From Singulisphaera sp. GP187 (GTDB lineage Bacteria > Planctomycetota > Phycisphaerae > Phycisphaerales > SM1A02), in NCBI GenBank assembly GCA_945868805.1, contig CAMBMO010000008.1, positions 1 to 64,000 on the forward strand: 64,000 nt of DNA, read 5' to 3'. Both the position numbers and the translations under genes were made by a program. The notes beneath the pieces are model-generated. The model was not told the DNA's origin. It saw only the letters and a program-made list of their open reading frames with translations, and did no database searches. Shown here in pieces: positions 33,960 through 43,433 of this stretch. Within the stretch, counting starts at the first letter, position 1, and each line of letters starts with the position of its first letter.

Positions 33960-36900
33960 TCAGCCATTCGATTTCGTTTGCACTCGGCTCATACGTTTGA
34001 GGAGTTCACTCGTCACTTTGGCGATCCCCTGAGCGTCTTGGATAGGTCTCCAGAAGACTTCGACCAATCCGTGGGCATCTGGTTCCCCCACCGTTCGCAC
34101 GGTTCCCGACGCTCCGCGCAGAAACTTGTGGACGACCTCTGGCGAACTGCTGCGAAAAATGATGTCGCTTTCGCGTCGAAGCAATGCGCGGATTCCGAGC
34201 ATTGTGCACCTGAGTCGAACTTCGGTCAGGAGAAAGAGTTCTGTGACAGTCGCGGGCGCCTCTCCGTACGCGCTCGCGATCTCCTTGATCGCATTTGTGA
34301 GGTCGTCCGGTGTGATCGCGTCTGCCAGACGGCGATATGTCTCGAGCCGCCGACGATCGCTCGGAACATAGTGCTTGGGGATCGAACCTCCCAGCCCAAT
34401 GTCGACAATCGTGTCGATGGGAACGATTTGCGGTTCGGCCCGTAGCTCATGAACTGATTGATCAAGGAGCTTGCAATAGAGTTCGTAACCCACCGCGGCA
34501 ATGTGGCCCGACTGCTCGCTTCCCAGCAGATTCCCCGCGCCACGAAGTTCGAGATCGCGTACGGCGATACGAAATCCCGCGCCGAGCATCGAATAATCCT
34601 CAAGCGCGCGGAGGCGTTTCATCGCCTCTGGTGGGACCGGACGATCTTCGGGAAGAAGCAAGTAGCAATAGGCACGGTGATTGGAGCGACCCACCCGACC
34701 GCGAAGCTGATGGAGTTCGGAGAGTCCGAAGCGATGCGCATCGTCGATGATCATCGTGTTGGCCGTCGCGATGTCGATCCCGCTCTCGATGATCGTGGTC
34801 GAAACGAGGATGTCAGCCTCGCGCCTCATGAAGGTGCGCATGATCCGTTCCAATTCGCCATCGTTCATTTGCCCATGCCCGACGACAATCCTTGCGCCCG
34901 GAGCGAGTTTCCGCACTTCGTCCGCGGCTGATTGGATGTCATGAACGCGATTGTGGACCCAGAAAACCTGCCCTTCCCGCGCTAACTCACGGGCGATCGC
35001 ACCAGCGAGGCGTTCTCGATTCCACGGAGTGACTTCGGTCACGATCGCTCGTCGATCAGGTGGCGGAGTCGTGAGACTGGAAATGTCGCGCAGTCCGAGC
35101 ATCGCCATGTGGAGCGTTCGCGGGATCGGCGTCGCGCTCAATGTCAGAACATCTGCTGTCAGGCGAAACTCAAAGAACCGCTGCTTGTGTTCGACTCCGA
35201 AGCGCTGTTCTTCGTCGATGATGACCAACCCGAGATCGTGGAAGGCAACATCGGCCGAGAGAAGTCGGTGCGTTCCAATGACGATGTCCACGGTTCCAGC
35301 GGCGAGACGGTCGAGAACATCCCGCACCTCGCGATCGGTCTTGAATCGACTCACGCCTTCCACGACGAATGGGTACGCGCGCAATCGCGCACGAAAGGTT
35401 CTCTCGTGCTGCTCGGCGAGAACTGTTGTCGGTACGAGGAGCGCGATCTGCCTCCCTGAGTCGGCGCACTTAAACGCCGCCCGAAGTGCGATTTCAGTTT
35501 TGCCGAATCCGACATCTCCACAGATGAGTCGGTCCATCGGGCGAGGGCGCTCCATGTCTTTCTTGGTCGCCGCGATGGAAGTCACCTGATCGTCCGTTTC
35601 GATAAATGGAAATTCCGCCTCGAATTCACGTTGCCATTCTGTGTCCAGGGGATGCGCGATCCCTGCCGTCGATTCACGAACGGCCTGAACTCGAATGAGC
35701 TCACCCGCGAGATCGCGCACCGCCTCCGCAACATCGTCTTTCTGCTTTTTCCAGCGCTTGCCACCGAGAACCGAGAGCATCGGCCGCGCCGCCCCCGCGC
35801 CGACATATCGCTGAACAAGAGAGACTTTGCTCGACGGAACATGAAGGAGCGATCCACCGTGATATTCGAGCGTGAGATACTCCTCGTCGCTCACCGATGA
35901 TCCAGACTTCCCGGGAAGTTGTTTCAAGCCGTGGTACTTGGCGATGCCGTGATCCCGGTGGACGACATAGTCGCCAGGCTCGAAGAAGAGGAATGCATCC
36001 CGCGATCGACCACTCCCCGACGAGGGCATTGCGACTGATCGTCGACGAACGCCAAACCGATTGAGCACTTCATGCCAAGGAATGAGTGCGAGCGGTCGCC
36101 CCGCGTCGTCCGACCACGCGAATCCTCGGTGCAAGTGCCGTTCTTCGATGGCAATGGCTGACGCATGGACATGTGGCGCGAGGACTTCACGCGCTCGCGA
36201 AAGATCTCCCGCAGTTTCGCAGAGGACGACACTCTCGTGGCTCAGACCAAGCTCGATCAACTTCTCGATCGCCACGGGCATCGCATCAGGAAACGGATTC
36301 AAAGGCACGACCGGAACTGCGACACGATCTCGCGGATCCGCCGATTGAACAAGCACGCCGGCTTCGATCGTCCTTGCGCACGCGTTGTGCAATTCGCGCA
36401 GTGTGTCCGGCCAAGGCACGACACCGCGCCCGTCGCTCAACCGATCCTGATAGCCACGCGACTGCTCGGCGATCTCTGCGGTTTCGCAGAGCACCAAGAT
36501 CGTTCTGGGATCTAGCCGCGTCGCGATCGGTTGAACACGATCGCAGTCAAAGAGTCCTCCCGCTCGGACAAGGTCGACTGACTCGATTTGACGATCGGTC
36601 GCCTGAGTCGAAAGATCAATCTCAAAGATGCGCTCCACTTCGTCGCCGAACTGATCAATTCGTACGGGCACTGTCGATCCGACGGGAAAGATGTCAAGGA
36701 TTCCACCGCGGACTGCGAAACTGCCGGGAGTTTCGATCATCGCCATGCGCTCATATCCCGCCGCAACGAGCCATGCGAGAAGCGATTCCCGCGCGAGCCG
36801 GTCGCCTCGGCGGATCGTTGAGATCGCCGCGTGCATATCCGCCACCGCGGGAACCCCCTGCATCAATGCCGTCACTGGAGCGACGATCACCATCGGCGGA

Positions 36901-37247
36901 TCACGACCATCGATCCGTCGCAGGACCGATACGCGCTCGCTGAACTGCTCGGCGACTTCCTGACCAGCGAACGAGGATTCGAGCGCGGGAAAGAGTGCGC
37001 AAGAAATGTTCGTCCCGTTCACAGCGATGCCAGCAATCTCTGCAACCGTTTCGTCCGCATCGTCACGGTGAGCTGTCACGAGCAGGATCGGCGCACGCGA
37101 CCTGCTGGCGATCGCTGCGACAACGATCGAGGTGCTCGATCCCGCAGCGCCGACGAGCGCGATCGGCGTTTTCTTCGGCGCACCATCCAAATTCGACACC
37201 ACAGCATCGAGGCATTTCGAGGTGCGGATGCGTTCGAACCAATCCAT
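33960..37247 (-). CDS. mfd: Transcription-repair coupling factor
   Basis: 1095 residues from ATG 37247 (TTG 37253 is possible). The order of domains is a UvrB-like N-terminus (YERMAMIETPGSFAVRGGILD), an RNA-polymerase interaction domain near residue 435 (DYVVHRDHGIAKYHGL), then the RecG-type motor with Walker A GDVGFGKTEIA (about 577) and DEEQRFGVEHKQR (about 677), motif VI QLRGRVGRSNHRAYCYLL, and the C-terminal TRCF domain. It removes stalled RNA polymerase and recruits UvrA for repair. It is last in a three-gene operon. Confidence 0.97.
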   Translation of the reverse strand: MDWFERIRTSKCLDAVVSNLDGAPKKTPIALVGAAGSSTSIVVAAIASRSRAPILLVTAHRDDADETVAEIAGIAVNGTNISCALFPALESSFAGQEVAEQFSERVSVLRRIDGRDPPMVIVAPVTALMQGVPAVADMHAAISTIRRGDRLARESLLAWLVAAGYERMAMIETPGSFAVRGGILDIFPVGSTVPVRIDQFGDEVERIFEIDLSTQATDRQIESVDLVRAGGLFDCDRVQPIATRLDPRTILVLCETAEIAEQSRGYQDRLSDGRGVVPWPDTLRELHNACARTIEAGVLVQSADPRDRVAVPVVPLNPFPDAMPVAIEKLIELGLSHESVVLCETAGDLSRAREVLAPHVHASAIAIEERHLHRGFAWSDDAGRPLALIPWHEVLNRFGVRRRSVAMPSSGSGRSRDAFLFFEPGDYVVHRDHGIAKYHGLKQLPGKSGSSVSDEEYLTLEYHGGSLLHVPSSKVSLVQRYVGAGAARPMLSVLGGKRWKKQKDDVAEAVRDLAGELIRVQAVRESTAGIAHPLDTEWQREFEAEFPFIETDDQVTSIAATKKDMERPRPMDRLICGDVGFGKTEIALRAAFKCADSGRQIALLVPTTVLAEQHERTFRARLRAYPFVVEGVSRFKTDREVRDVLDRLAAGTVDIVIGTHRLLSADVAFHDLGLVIIDEEQRFGVEHKQRFFEFRLTADVLTLSATPIPRTLHMAMLGLRDISSLTTPPPDRRAIVTEVTPWNRERLAGAIARELAREGQVFWVHNRVHDIQSAADEVRKLAPGARIVVGHGQMNDGELERIMRTFMRREADILVSTTIIESGIDIATANTMIIDDAHRFGLSELHQLRGRVGRSNHRAYCYLLLPEDRPVPPEAMKRLRALEDYSMLGAGFRIAVRDLELRGAGNLLGSEQSGHIAAVGYELYCKLLDQSVHELRAEPQIVPIDTIVDIGLGGSIPKHYVPSDRRRLETYRRLADAITPDDLTNAIKEIASAYGEAPATVTELFLLTEVRLRCTMLGIRALLRRESDIIFRSSSPEVVHKFLRGASGTVRTVGEPDAHGLVEVFWRPIQDAQGIAKVTSELLKRMSRVQTKSNG

Positions 37248-37257
37248 GATCAAAGTG

Positions 37258-37650
37258 TCACCGATCGTCGGCGTGGGTCAAGACGAACGGTGCGACTTCC
37301 GCGCTGATCGCCGGACCGATTCCCCGAACACGTTGCAATCCGGATAATCCATGAAACCGACCGAGTCGCGAGCGATCCTCGACGATGCGCGCGGCGAGCG
37401 CAGGACCGATACCGGGCAGGAGTGCGATGGTGTCCGCATCCGCGCTCTCCAGATCAACTTGAAATGAAGGCGCGCACTCGCACGGGATTCCTGCGAATCG
37501 TTCGATCGCCAAGCGCACCACGGACTCGAGCGAGATGGCGACTCCGGCGAACCCGATGATCGCGACCGAACTGCGGGAGAGAATGCGTCGTCGCAAGAAT
37601 CGATTCGATCCTTGGGAAGGCTTTTTGCTCCGTGCCAGTTGGTCATTCAT
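37258..37650 (-). CDS. ComEA-like helix-hairpin-helix protein
   Basis: 130 residues from ATG 37650. A hydrophobic segment (about 28-45, VAIIGFAGVAISLESVV) may anchor it in the membrane. The C-terminal half has two helix-hairpin-helix motifs: ADTIALLPGIGPALAARIVE and LQRVRGIGPAISAEV, as in ComEA and related DNA-binding proteins. It could bind DNA during uptake; no other competence genes are near. It overlaps the upstream gene by 8 bases and mfd begins about 10 bases after its stop. Confidence 0.75.
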   Translation of the reverse strand: MNDQLARSKKPSQGSNRFLRRRILSRSSVAIIGFAGVAISLESVVRLAIERFAGIPCECAPSFQVDLESADADTIALLPGIGPALAARIVEDRSRLGRFHGLSGLQRVRGIGPAISAEVAPFVLTHADDR

Positions 37651-39181
37651 CGGATGGGGCGTCCAGTGCATCGACAACGCTGACGCTCGGACGAGCAACT
37701 CGCTTGCCCTCCGCCATTTTCCATTCACCGATCGGCGCCGCGAGCGCTCGTCGAGCGGATATCAATTGTTCAAGGATCGGCTTCGCGGTGCGACTGGCGT
37801 CGAGAACTCCGTGTGGCGGACGAGGTCCGTCGTCGTCGATGAGCGACTCCCACACAACCATGCCGACATGAGGCTTCGACATCGCGATCGAAAACATCCG
37901 ACTCGCCCAAACCGCTTGCGACTTCGCGGTCCATGGCGTCCTCCAATACCCAGCCTTGTCATCCGCAGAATTGCTCGGCGCCCCGAGTGCGACAAAGAGC
38001 GACTTCCTGAGAGGTCGATAGGAATCGAGGAGCGACGATATCTCGAGGAGGTCGCGCGTCAATCGACCAGATCCATTCTCTCCCATCACAAACTGAAGCA
38101 TCAAGCAATCCAGATGGATGCCCTCATTCACGAGTGCCTCGACGAGGGCTCGGGGTGTGACCGCGCCAGCGCGTCTGGCGACATCGTGACCGAACGGGCG
38201 AGGGATTTCGAGGAGCGTCGGAACATTCTTGCGCGATTGACGCAGTCCAACAACAATTCGTCGCGAGAGTTCCACCATCTGCTCTAAATCGAGCGACCAC
38301 CAATCATTGTCGTTCATCCCGCATGAGATATTCCACATTCCTGTTCGGCCAGCAAGCTCTCTTCCAACGGCATCTGCGAACTTCCAAACGCCATCGCGCA
38401 ACGCAGCGAAATCGCCACGCTGTTTCGCGATCCACTCGGGGACATTGCTCGGGCTGAGATCGATGACCGGTCCAACGAGAATCGTTCGACCTGCCTTTGT
38501 GGCCCAGTCGACCCACGGAGCGATGGAACCAAAGTCGTACCGCCCCGGTGTCCGTTCAATCTTCGCCCACGAAATCGGCAGTCCGATCATGTCGAACGAA
38601 CTGGCTGCGGAGGCAACGGATGTTGGCGCGACCCGAGGATCGACGCGAACACCCAGCACCATCTTCGACGCCGCCTTCGCTCCGTATCGACGGTGAAGCC
38701 AGATGTTGGAGTGTGCGACCGCAAGTCGTTCGCTCGCCTGGAGCCCCTGAATCAACGCGCGACTGCTGAGTTCGTCAGCCTTGGTCGTGTCCTGCGTCGT
38801 CATTGCAGTTGTGAAAAACAAGCGAGCCTGATTCCACTGCGCGATCGCTTCGCCCGCGCCGGGGTGATCCCAAATCTGCCAGTCTTCGCATTTCGCGATG
38901 AAGTGCTTGATACGGTGCCGCGCCAATTCGAGCAGGAGTGAATAGGGCTCTCGGCGTTGCTCAAGGAGGCATGTCGAGAGCGAGAGACGCCCCATGCCTT
39001 GCACTTCACATTGAAGGTTGAGCGCTGCAGCGTTCCTGATCGCAGGGCGGCACTCCAATGTTCCGTCTTCAAATCGGATTTCACCAGCAAGCGACTGATC
39101 GTTGGCTCCGACGAGATATCCAAGAGCCACATCGATCGCCACGGGTGCGCCTTCGACTTTCCTGAATGCAAATCGCAACAT
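37643..39181 (-). CDS. GH10-like (endo-xylanase fold) hypothetical protein
   Basis: 512 residues from ATG 39181. The N-terminal 150 residues are beta-rich and probably a carbohydrate-binding module. The rest reads like a family 10 glycoside-hydrolase barrel: FDMIGLPISWAKIERTPGRYDFG is the characteristic stretch before strand 3, followed by NVPEWIAKQRGDF. The general-acid region WNISCGMNDNDWWS lacks the standard N-E dipeptide, so activity is doubtful. There is no signal peptide. It heads the operon with the ComEA-like protein and mfd, an unexplained combination. Confidence 0.6.
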   Translation of the reverse strand: MLRFAFRKVEGAPVAIDVALGYLVGANDQSLAGEIRFEDGTLECRPAIRNAAALNLQCEVQGMGRLSLSTCLLEQRREPYSLLLELARHRIKHFIAKCEDWQIWDHPGAGEAIAQWNQARLFFTTAMTTQDTTKADELSSRALIQGLQASERLAVAHSNIWLHRRYGAKAASKMVLGVRVDPRVAPTSVASAASSFDMIGLPISWAKIERTPGRYDFGSIAPWVDWATKAGRTILVGPVIDLSPSNVPEWIAKQRGDFAALRDGVWKFADAVGRELAGRTGMWNISCGMNDNDWWSLDLEQMVELSRRIVVGLRQSRKNVPTLLEIPRPFGHDVARRAGAVTPRALVEALVNEGIHLDCLMLQFVMGENGSGRLTRDLLEISSLLDSYRPLRKSLFVALGAPSNSADDKAGYWRTPWTAKSQAVWASRMFSIAMSKPHVGMVVWESLIDDDGPRPPHGVLDASRTAKPILEQLISARRALAAPIGEWKMAEGKRVARPSVSVVDALDAPSDE

Positions 39182-39278
39182 GAGAGGAAATCGAGTGTAG
39201 CGGTCTGCAGACCGACACTGCGAGTCGCCACCATTTCGCTTCTCCCGCGCACACGGTCTGGTTCTTACACTTCGCATA

Positions 39279-40223
39279 ATGCGGACAACGACTGACGATT
39301 CGGTATTCGAAACTCACCTGCCTTTGGCTGGCCGCCGCGCAGGCAAAGTTCGTGATATTTACGACCTCCCGCCCGACGATGCGGGACCGAGGATCTTGCT
39401 TGTTGCGTCCGATCGGATCTCCGCATTCGATGTCGTCATGCCGACCCCAATTCCTGGCAAGGGACGAGTGCTCACAGCGATCGCTGCGGGCTGGTTCGAA
39501 CTTCTTCGCAGTCACATGGTCGTGAAGGATCACCTCCTTTCAACCGACCTTCCTTCGATTCCTCGGATCGACGAAACACTTCGCACCGCCTTGGGCGGTC
39601 GAACGATGACATGTCGCGCTGCACGAGTCATCCCAATCGAATGCGTCGCACGCGGATATCTCGCGGGCAGCGGTTGGACCGAATATCAGTCGAGTGGCAG
39701 AGTCTGCGGGGTAGAGATTCCACCAGGACTCGCGCAGTGCGCTCGACTGCCTTCACCGATTTTCTCGCCCGCAACGAAGGCGGTCGAGGGACATGATGAA
39801 AACATCTCGTTCGAACATGCAAGCAAATTGGTGGGAGTCGAATTGATGCGGCGCTTGCGAGACTTGACCATGCGCATCTATGCGATTGCTGCGAGCTACG
39901 CGCTCGACCGAGGAGTGATTCTCGCCGACACCAAGTTCGAATTCGGGTTCGCGCTCGACCGAGACGGATCGCCGACCGATGACTTGATGATTGTCGACGA
40001 GGTCCTGACACCAGACTCGAGTCGATATTGGCCGCACGCTGGCTACTTGCCTGGACGAGATCAACCGAGTTTCGATAAGCAGTTTCTCCGAAACTGGCTT
40101 CTGAAGATGGTCGATTGTCGATCTTGGGACAAGACTCCCCCAGGTCCGGAGATTCCATCCGACATCGTCGCAGGCACGCTCGCTCGATACGAAGATGCAC
40201 TTCGCATGTTGTTCCCGCGTTGA
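39279..40223 (+). CDS. purC: Phosphoribosylaminoimidazole-succinocarboxamide synthase
   Basis: 314 residues. SAICAR synthetase motifs are GKVRDIYDLP, LLVASDRISAFDVVMPTPIPGKG, ECVARGYLAGSGWTEYQ, ATKAVEGHDENISFE, VILADTKFEFGFALD and DEVLTPDSSRYWP. It joins aspartate to CAIR with ATP in purine synthesis. The size and the long linker fit the yeast-Ade1-like form. It is divergent from the GH10-like gene and convergent with folD. Confidence 0.96.
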   Translation: MRTTTDDSVFETHLPLAGRRAGKVRDIYDLPPDDAGPRILLVASDRISAFDVVMPTPIPGKGRVLTAIAAGWFELLRSHMVVKDHLLSTDLPSIPRIDETLRTALGGRTMTCRAARVIPIECVARGYLAGSGWTEYQSSGRVCGVEIPPGLAQCARLPSPIFSPATKAVEGHDENISFEHASKLVGVELMRRLRDLTMRIYAIAASYALDRGVILADTKFEFGFALDRDGSPTDDLMIVDEVLTPDSSRYWPHAGYLPGRDQPSFDKQFLRNWLLKMVDCRSWDKTPPGPEIPSDIVAGTLARYEDALRMLFPR

Positions 40224-40255
40224 TCGCTTTCGGTGTGCGGCTGGACTGAATCGCT

Positions 40256-41098
40256 TCAGCGAAGCGCAGCGTCGACGACATTGCGCAAGAGCATTGCCAC
40301 CGTCATCGGACCAACTCCACCAGGAACGGGACTCATCGCTCCCGCGACCTGAGCGACCATCGGATCGACATCGCCAACCGTGGTCGATTTTCCGTCCGCA
40401 CCGACTCGACGATTGATCCCGACATCGATCACCACCGCGCCGGGCTTGATCCAATCCGGTTTCACGAGCGCTGGTACTCCCGCTGCCGCGATCACAACGT
40501 CTGCATCTCGAGTGAGCGTGGCGAGATCCCTCGTGAATTTGTTCGCGCTGATCACAGTCGCCTCTGCCCTCATGAGCAAGACTGCAATTGGCTTTCCGAC
40601 GATGTTGCTCGCGCCCACGATGACGCACTTTGCTCCACGAAGCGAGATGCCCGTCGTCTCGATCATTTCGATCACCGCGAGCGCCGTGCATGGCACCAAG
40701 CTTCGCCTGCCATAGACGACGTTCCCAATATTGGCCGGATTTACTCCTTCGACATCCTTCTCGGGATCGATCAGAGATTGCACGCGCTCGGTATCGACTC
40801 CAGAGGGAAGCGGAAGATGAAGCATCATCGCGCGAATGGACTCGTCCGTGTTCATGAGAAGGATTCGGCCCGCGATCTCTTCGAATCCGGCGGAGGCAGG
40901 AAGCCTGTTCAAGTGGTACTCGATACCCGCTTCCGCGCAAGTTCTCGCCTGATTCTCGGCATAAATCGTGGCGGCCCGGTCTTCGCCAACCAGAACTGCA
41001 TCTAATCGAACGCTTCGTTGACTGCGCTCGATGCGTGTTCGGATATCTGCGCGGACCTTCGCGCCAAGCGCCTTACCGTCGATCATCATTGCTGGCAT
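40256..41098 (-). CDS. folD: Methylenetetrahydrofolate dehydrogenase/cyclohydrolase
   Basis: 280 residues. The family landmarks are VGEDRAATIYAENQARTCAE with the catalytic YAENQ (canonical Y-x-x-x-K has Q here), MLHLPLPSGVDTE, the signature DVEGVNPANIG and the NADP loop VIVGASNIVGKPIAVLL. It oxidises 5,10-methylene-THF to formyl-THF for purine and fMet synthesis, supplied by GlyA. The catalytic lysine of the YxxxK motif appears replaced by Gln in YAENQ, which deserves a check. The start could be any of three nearby ATGs. Confidence 0.92.
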   Translation of the reverse strand: MPAMMIDGKALGAKVRADIRTRIERSQRSVRLDAVLVGEDRAATIYAENQARTCAEAGIEYHLNRLPASAGFEEIAGRILLMNTDESIRAMMLHLPLPSGVDTERVQSLIDPEKDVEGVNPANIGNVVYGRRSLVPCTALAVIEMIETTGISLRGAKCVIVGASNIVGKPIAVLLMRAEATVISANKFTRDLATLTRDADVVIAAAGVPALVKPDWIKPGAVVIDVGINRRVGADGKSTTVGDVDPMVAQVAGAMSPVPGGVGPMTVAMLLRNVVDAALR

Positions 41099-41166
41099 TG
41101 GGGGAAAGGTATCTCGTCCGCTATCCTTTGGTTGGTCTCAGTCCAAATCACCCTCAGGAGCTTCCC

Positions 41167-42321
41167 ATGTTCACTCTCGTCATCGCAGCAACCTTGGCAT
41201 TCCCTCAGACAGTTCCAGCGGCCAAGATTGCACCCGTGGCGAAAAACGTCGGAACGAGTCCGGGATCAAACGAACCAGTAACGCCGACAATGTTTCCTGG
41301 GCATCCAGCTCCCTTCCCCGAAATCTCGAATTTTCTCAAAGGAGATTCGATCTCTGGATTCGATCCGGGCAAGGTCTACGTCTTGGAGTTTTGGGCGACT
41401 TGGTGTGGTCCTTGTCGTATGGGTATGCCCCACCTAAGTGAAGTGCAGAACGCGTACGCCGCAAAGGGCGTTCGCATCATCGGCATCAGCGACGAACCAG
41501 TCAAGACGGTCACGGATTTCCTTGCGACACCAGAGTGGACCAGCAAGACCCAGTACACGATTTGCACCGATCCCGACAAGTCGGTCAAGCGCCAATACAT
41601 GGAACCAGCCCTTCAGCGTGGAATCCCATGCGCATTCATCGTGAAGGACTCAGTCGTGCAGTGGATCGGTCACCCCATGGAGATGGATGCTCCGATGGCA
41701 TCGATTGTCGCTGGAAGTTGGAATGTCGAGACCGCGAAGAATTCGTTCTTGAAGGAATCGCTCGATGAGCAGACCCTCGCCATGGAGGAGTCGCGAATTC
41801 AGCGCCGAACTTCCGCACTCCTCAAAGAGGCACGCACGACGGGTGACTATTCAGCCATTCTCGCGCTGATTGACGAGCAGATTCAGAAGGCAAAGGCGAA
41901 CCCGCAGCAAGTTTGGGGATTGGAATTGCAGAAATTCAAGATGCTGCTCGGAACCGCGAATAAGCCCGAGGCCGCATACACGCTCGGCAAATCACTTCTC
42001 GCTACGTTTGTGCAAGAAAAGAGCGCCAGGGGACTGAACGAGCTCGCTTGGTTCGTACTTGATTCTGCGACGGTCAAGACACGCGACATTCCGTTCGCGC
42101 TCGAGGCCGCCCGAGCTGCGGTCACCATCAGCGGGGGCAACGATGGCGCGATCCTCGACACTCTTGCGCGTGCATACTGGGAATCTTCCGATGTGAAGCA
42201 AGCCGTGGCGACTGAGAAGATTGCGATCGAAAAGACTCCGTCGGGTCAAATGCTCGACGAGATGAAGGAAACTCTGAAGAAGTACGAGAGTGGATCCCCC
42301 TTGGATGGCAAGCCGATCTGA
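41167..42321 (+). CDS. Exported TlpA/thioredoxin-like protein with helical repeat tail
   Basis: 384 residues from ATG 41167, with AGGAG 8 bases upstream. A signal peptide leads. The thioredoxin-like domain (about 45-190) holds the redox pair Cys80-Cys83 in FWATWCGPCRMGMPHL, and the cis-proline loop IPCAFIVKD. From residue 200 on the chain is helical with a TPR-like part (LDTLARAYWESSDVKQAVATEKIA). It is likely a periplasmic disulfide reductase; its partner is unknown. Confidence 0.82.
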   Translation: MFTLVIAATLAFPQTVPAAKIAPVAKNVGTSPGSNEPVTPTMFPGHPAPFPEISNFLKGDSISGFDPGKVYVLEFWATWCGPCRMGMPHLSEVQNAYAAKGVRIIGISDEPVKTVTDFLATPEWTSKTQYTICTDPDKSVKRQYMEPALQRGIPCAFIVKDSVVQWIGHPMEMDAPMASIVAGSWNVETAKNSFLKESLDEQTLAMEESRIQRRTSALLKEARTTGDYSAILALIDEQIQKAKANPQQVWGLELQKFKMLLGTANKPEAAYTLGKSLLATFVQEKSARGLNELAWFVLDSATVKTRDIPFALEAARAAVTISGGNDGAILDTLARAYWESSDVKQAVATEKIAIEKTPSGQMLDEMKETLKKYESGSPLDGKPI

Positions 42322-42327
42322 GAGTCT

Positions 42328-43413
42328 CTAGACGATCTCAACTTCGCGGTTGAGTCGGGAACTCTCGTAGATCGCATCGATCACCGTTTGCAGCAAGCGT
42401 CCCTGCTCCCCCGTCGCCATTGGTGCCGTCCCATTTGTCACCAGTTGTCGGAAATGACGGTACTGCTCGTCCCACGCCTGATCCATCGGATTCGTGGCCT
42501 CGAACTGTGGCTTGACATCGATGAGCATTCCTTCCTCTTCGGTCGCGATCGAAACTTCCTTGCCAAAGATGTCGAAGAATGTCCCAGCGCGACGACCCCA
42601 GATCGAGATGCCATCCCTTGTCGACCCTTCTGGGATATTCGCGGCCCAGGTGACATTGACCTCAATCGTCAATCCTCCAGCGCATCGAATGAGCGCCGTC
42701 GCTCCATCTTCAACATCGAAGACTCCGTCGAATTTGGGTGGACCAGCCCACATCGAAGTAAAGCGGTAGTCGCTGATGGGATGGCCGAAATTCGACCATG
42801 TCGCTCCACTGGCTCGCTCGACTTTTGGATGACCTGCGAGATGCAAGGCGAGGTCGATCACATGGACACCAAGATCGATCAATGGACCGCCACCTGAACG
42901 ACTCTTTGTCGTGAACCAGCCCCCGAGTCCTGGAACGCCGCGTCGGCGATAGAGGCTTGCCTTGATGTGATAGATCTCGCCAAATCGCCCCGAATCGATC
43001 CACTTTTTGACGGTCAACGCTGCCGGAGTTCCACGACAAACGAATCCCATCTGCAGTCGCCCCGCGCTCGTCGACGCAACCGCGAGAATCTCGTCGCACT
43101 GGGCGCGCGTGAGTGCCATCGGCTTTTCAAGAAGCACATGCTTCCCGGCCTTGAGCGCTGCGCATGCACACTCGCAGTGGCGATCATTGGGAACGGCGAC
43201 GACCACCGCGTCAACACCACTCATTGAAAGGAGGGCATCGATACTCGGTGCGGCGATTCCACCGTGTTGCTTGACGAGTTCTGCGGCGCGATCACCCTCG
43301 ATGTCCCACGCGCCAACGATGGTGACCCCCGCACGTCGCGCGCTTTGTGCGTGCACATTCCCGATGCCGCCGCAACCGATCACTCCAAGACCAATTCTCG
43401 CGCCGAATGCCAT
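42328..43413 (-). CDS. Gfo/Idh/MocA family oxidoreductase
   Basis: 361 residues from ATG 43413. The dinucleotide fold starts with GLGVIGCGGIGNVHAQSA. It continues with VAVPNDRHCECACAALKAGKHVLLEKPMALT, which contains the family EKP motif, and GGGPLIDLGVHVIDLALHL with the catalytic-type Asp and His. These enzymes oxidise or reduce sugars and inositols with NAD(P). The substrate cannot be assigned. Planctomycetes carry many paralogs. The gene is divergent by 20 bases from the D-amino-acid dehydrogenase-like gene. Confidence 0.88.
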   Translation of the reverse strand: MAFGARIGLGVIGCGGIGNVHAQSARRAGVTIVGAWDIEGDRAAELVKQHGGIAAPSIDALLSMSGVDAVVVAVPNDRHCECACAALKAGKHVLLEKPMALTRAQCDEILAVASTSAGRLQMGFVCRGTPAALTVKKWIDSGRFGEIYHIKASLYRRRGVPGLGGWFTTKSRSGGGPLIDLGVHVIDLALHLAGHPKVERASGATWSNFGHPISDYRFTSMWAGPPKFDGVFDVEDGATALIRCAGGLTIEVNVTWAANIPEGSTRDGISIWGRRAGTFFDIFGKEVSIATEEEGMLIDVKPQFEATNPMDQAWDEQYRHFRQLVTNGTAPMATGEQGRLLQTVIDAIYESSRLNREVEIV

Positions 43414-43433
43414 AACACCTAGCATACGAAACC

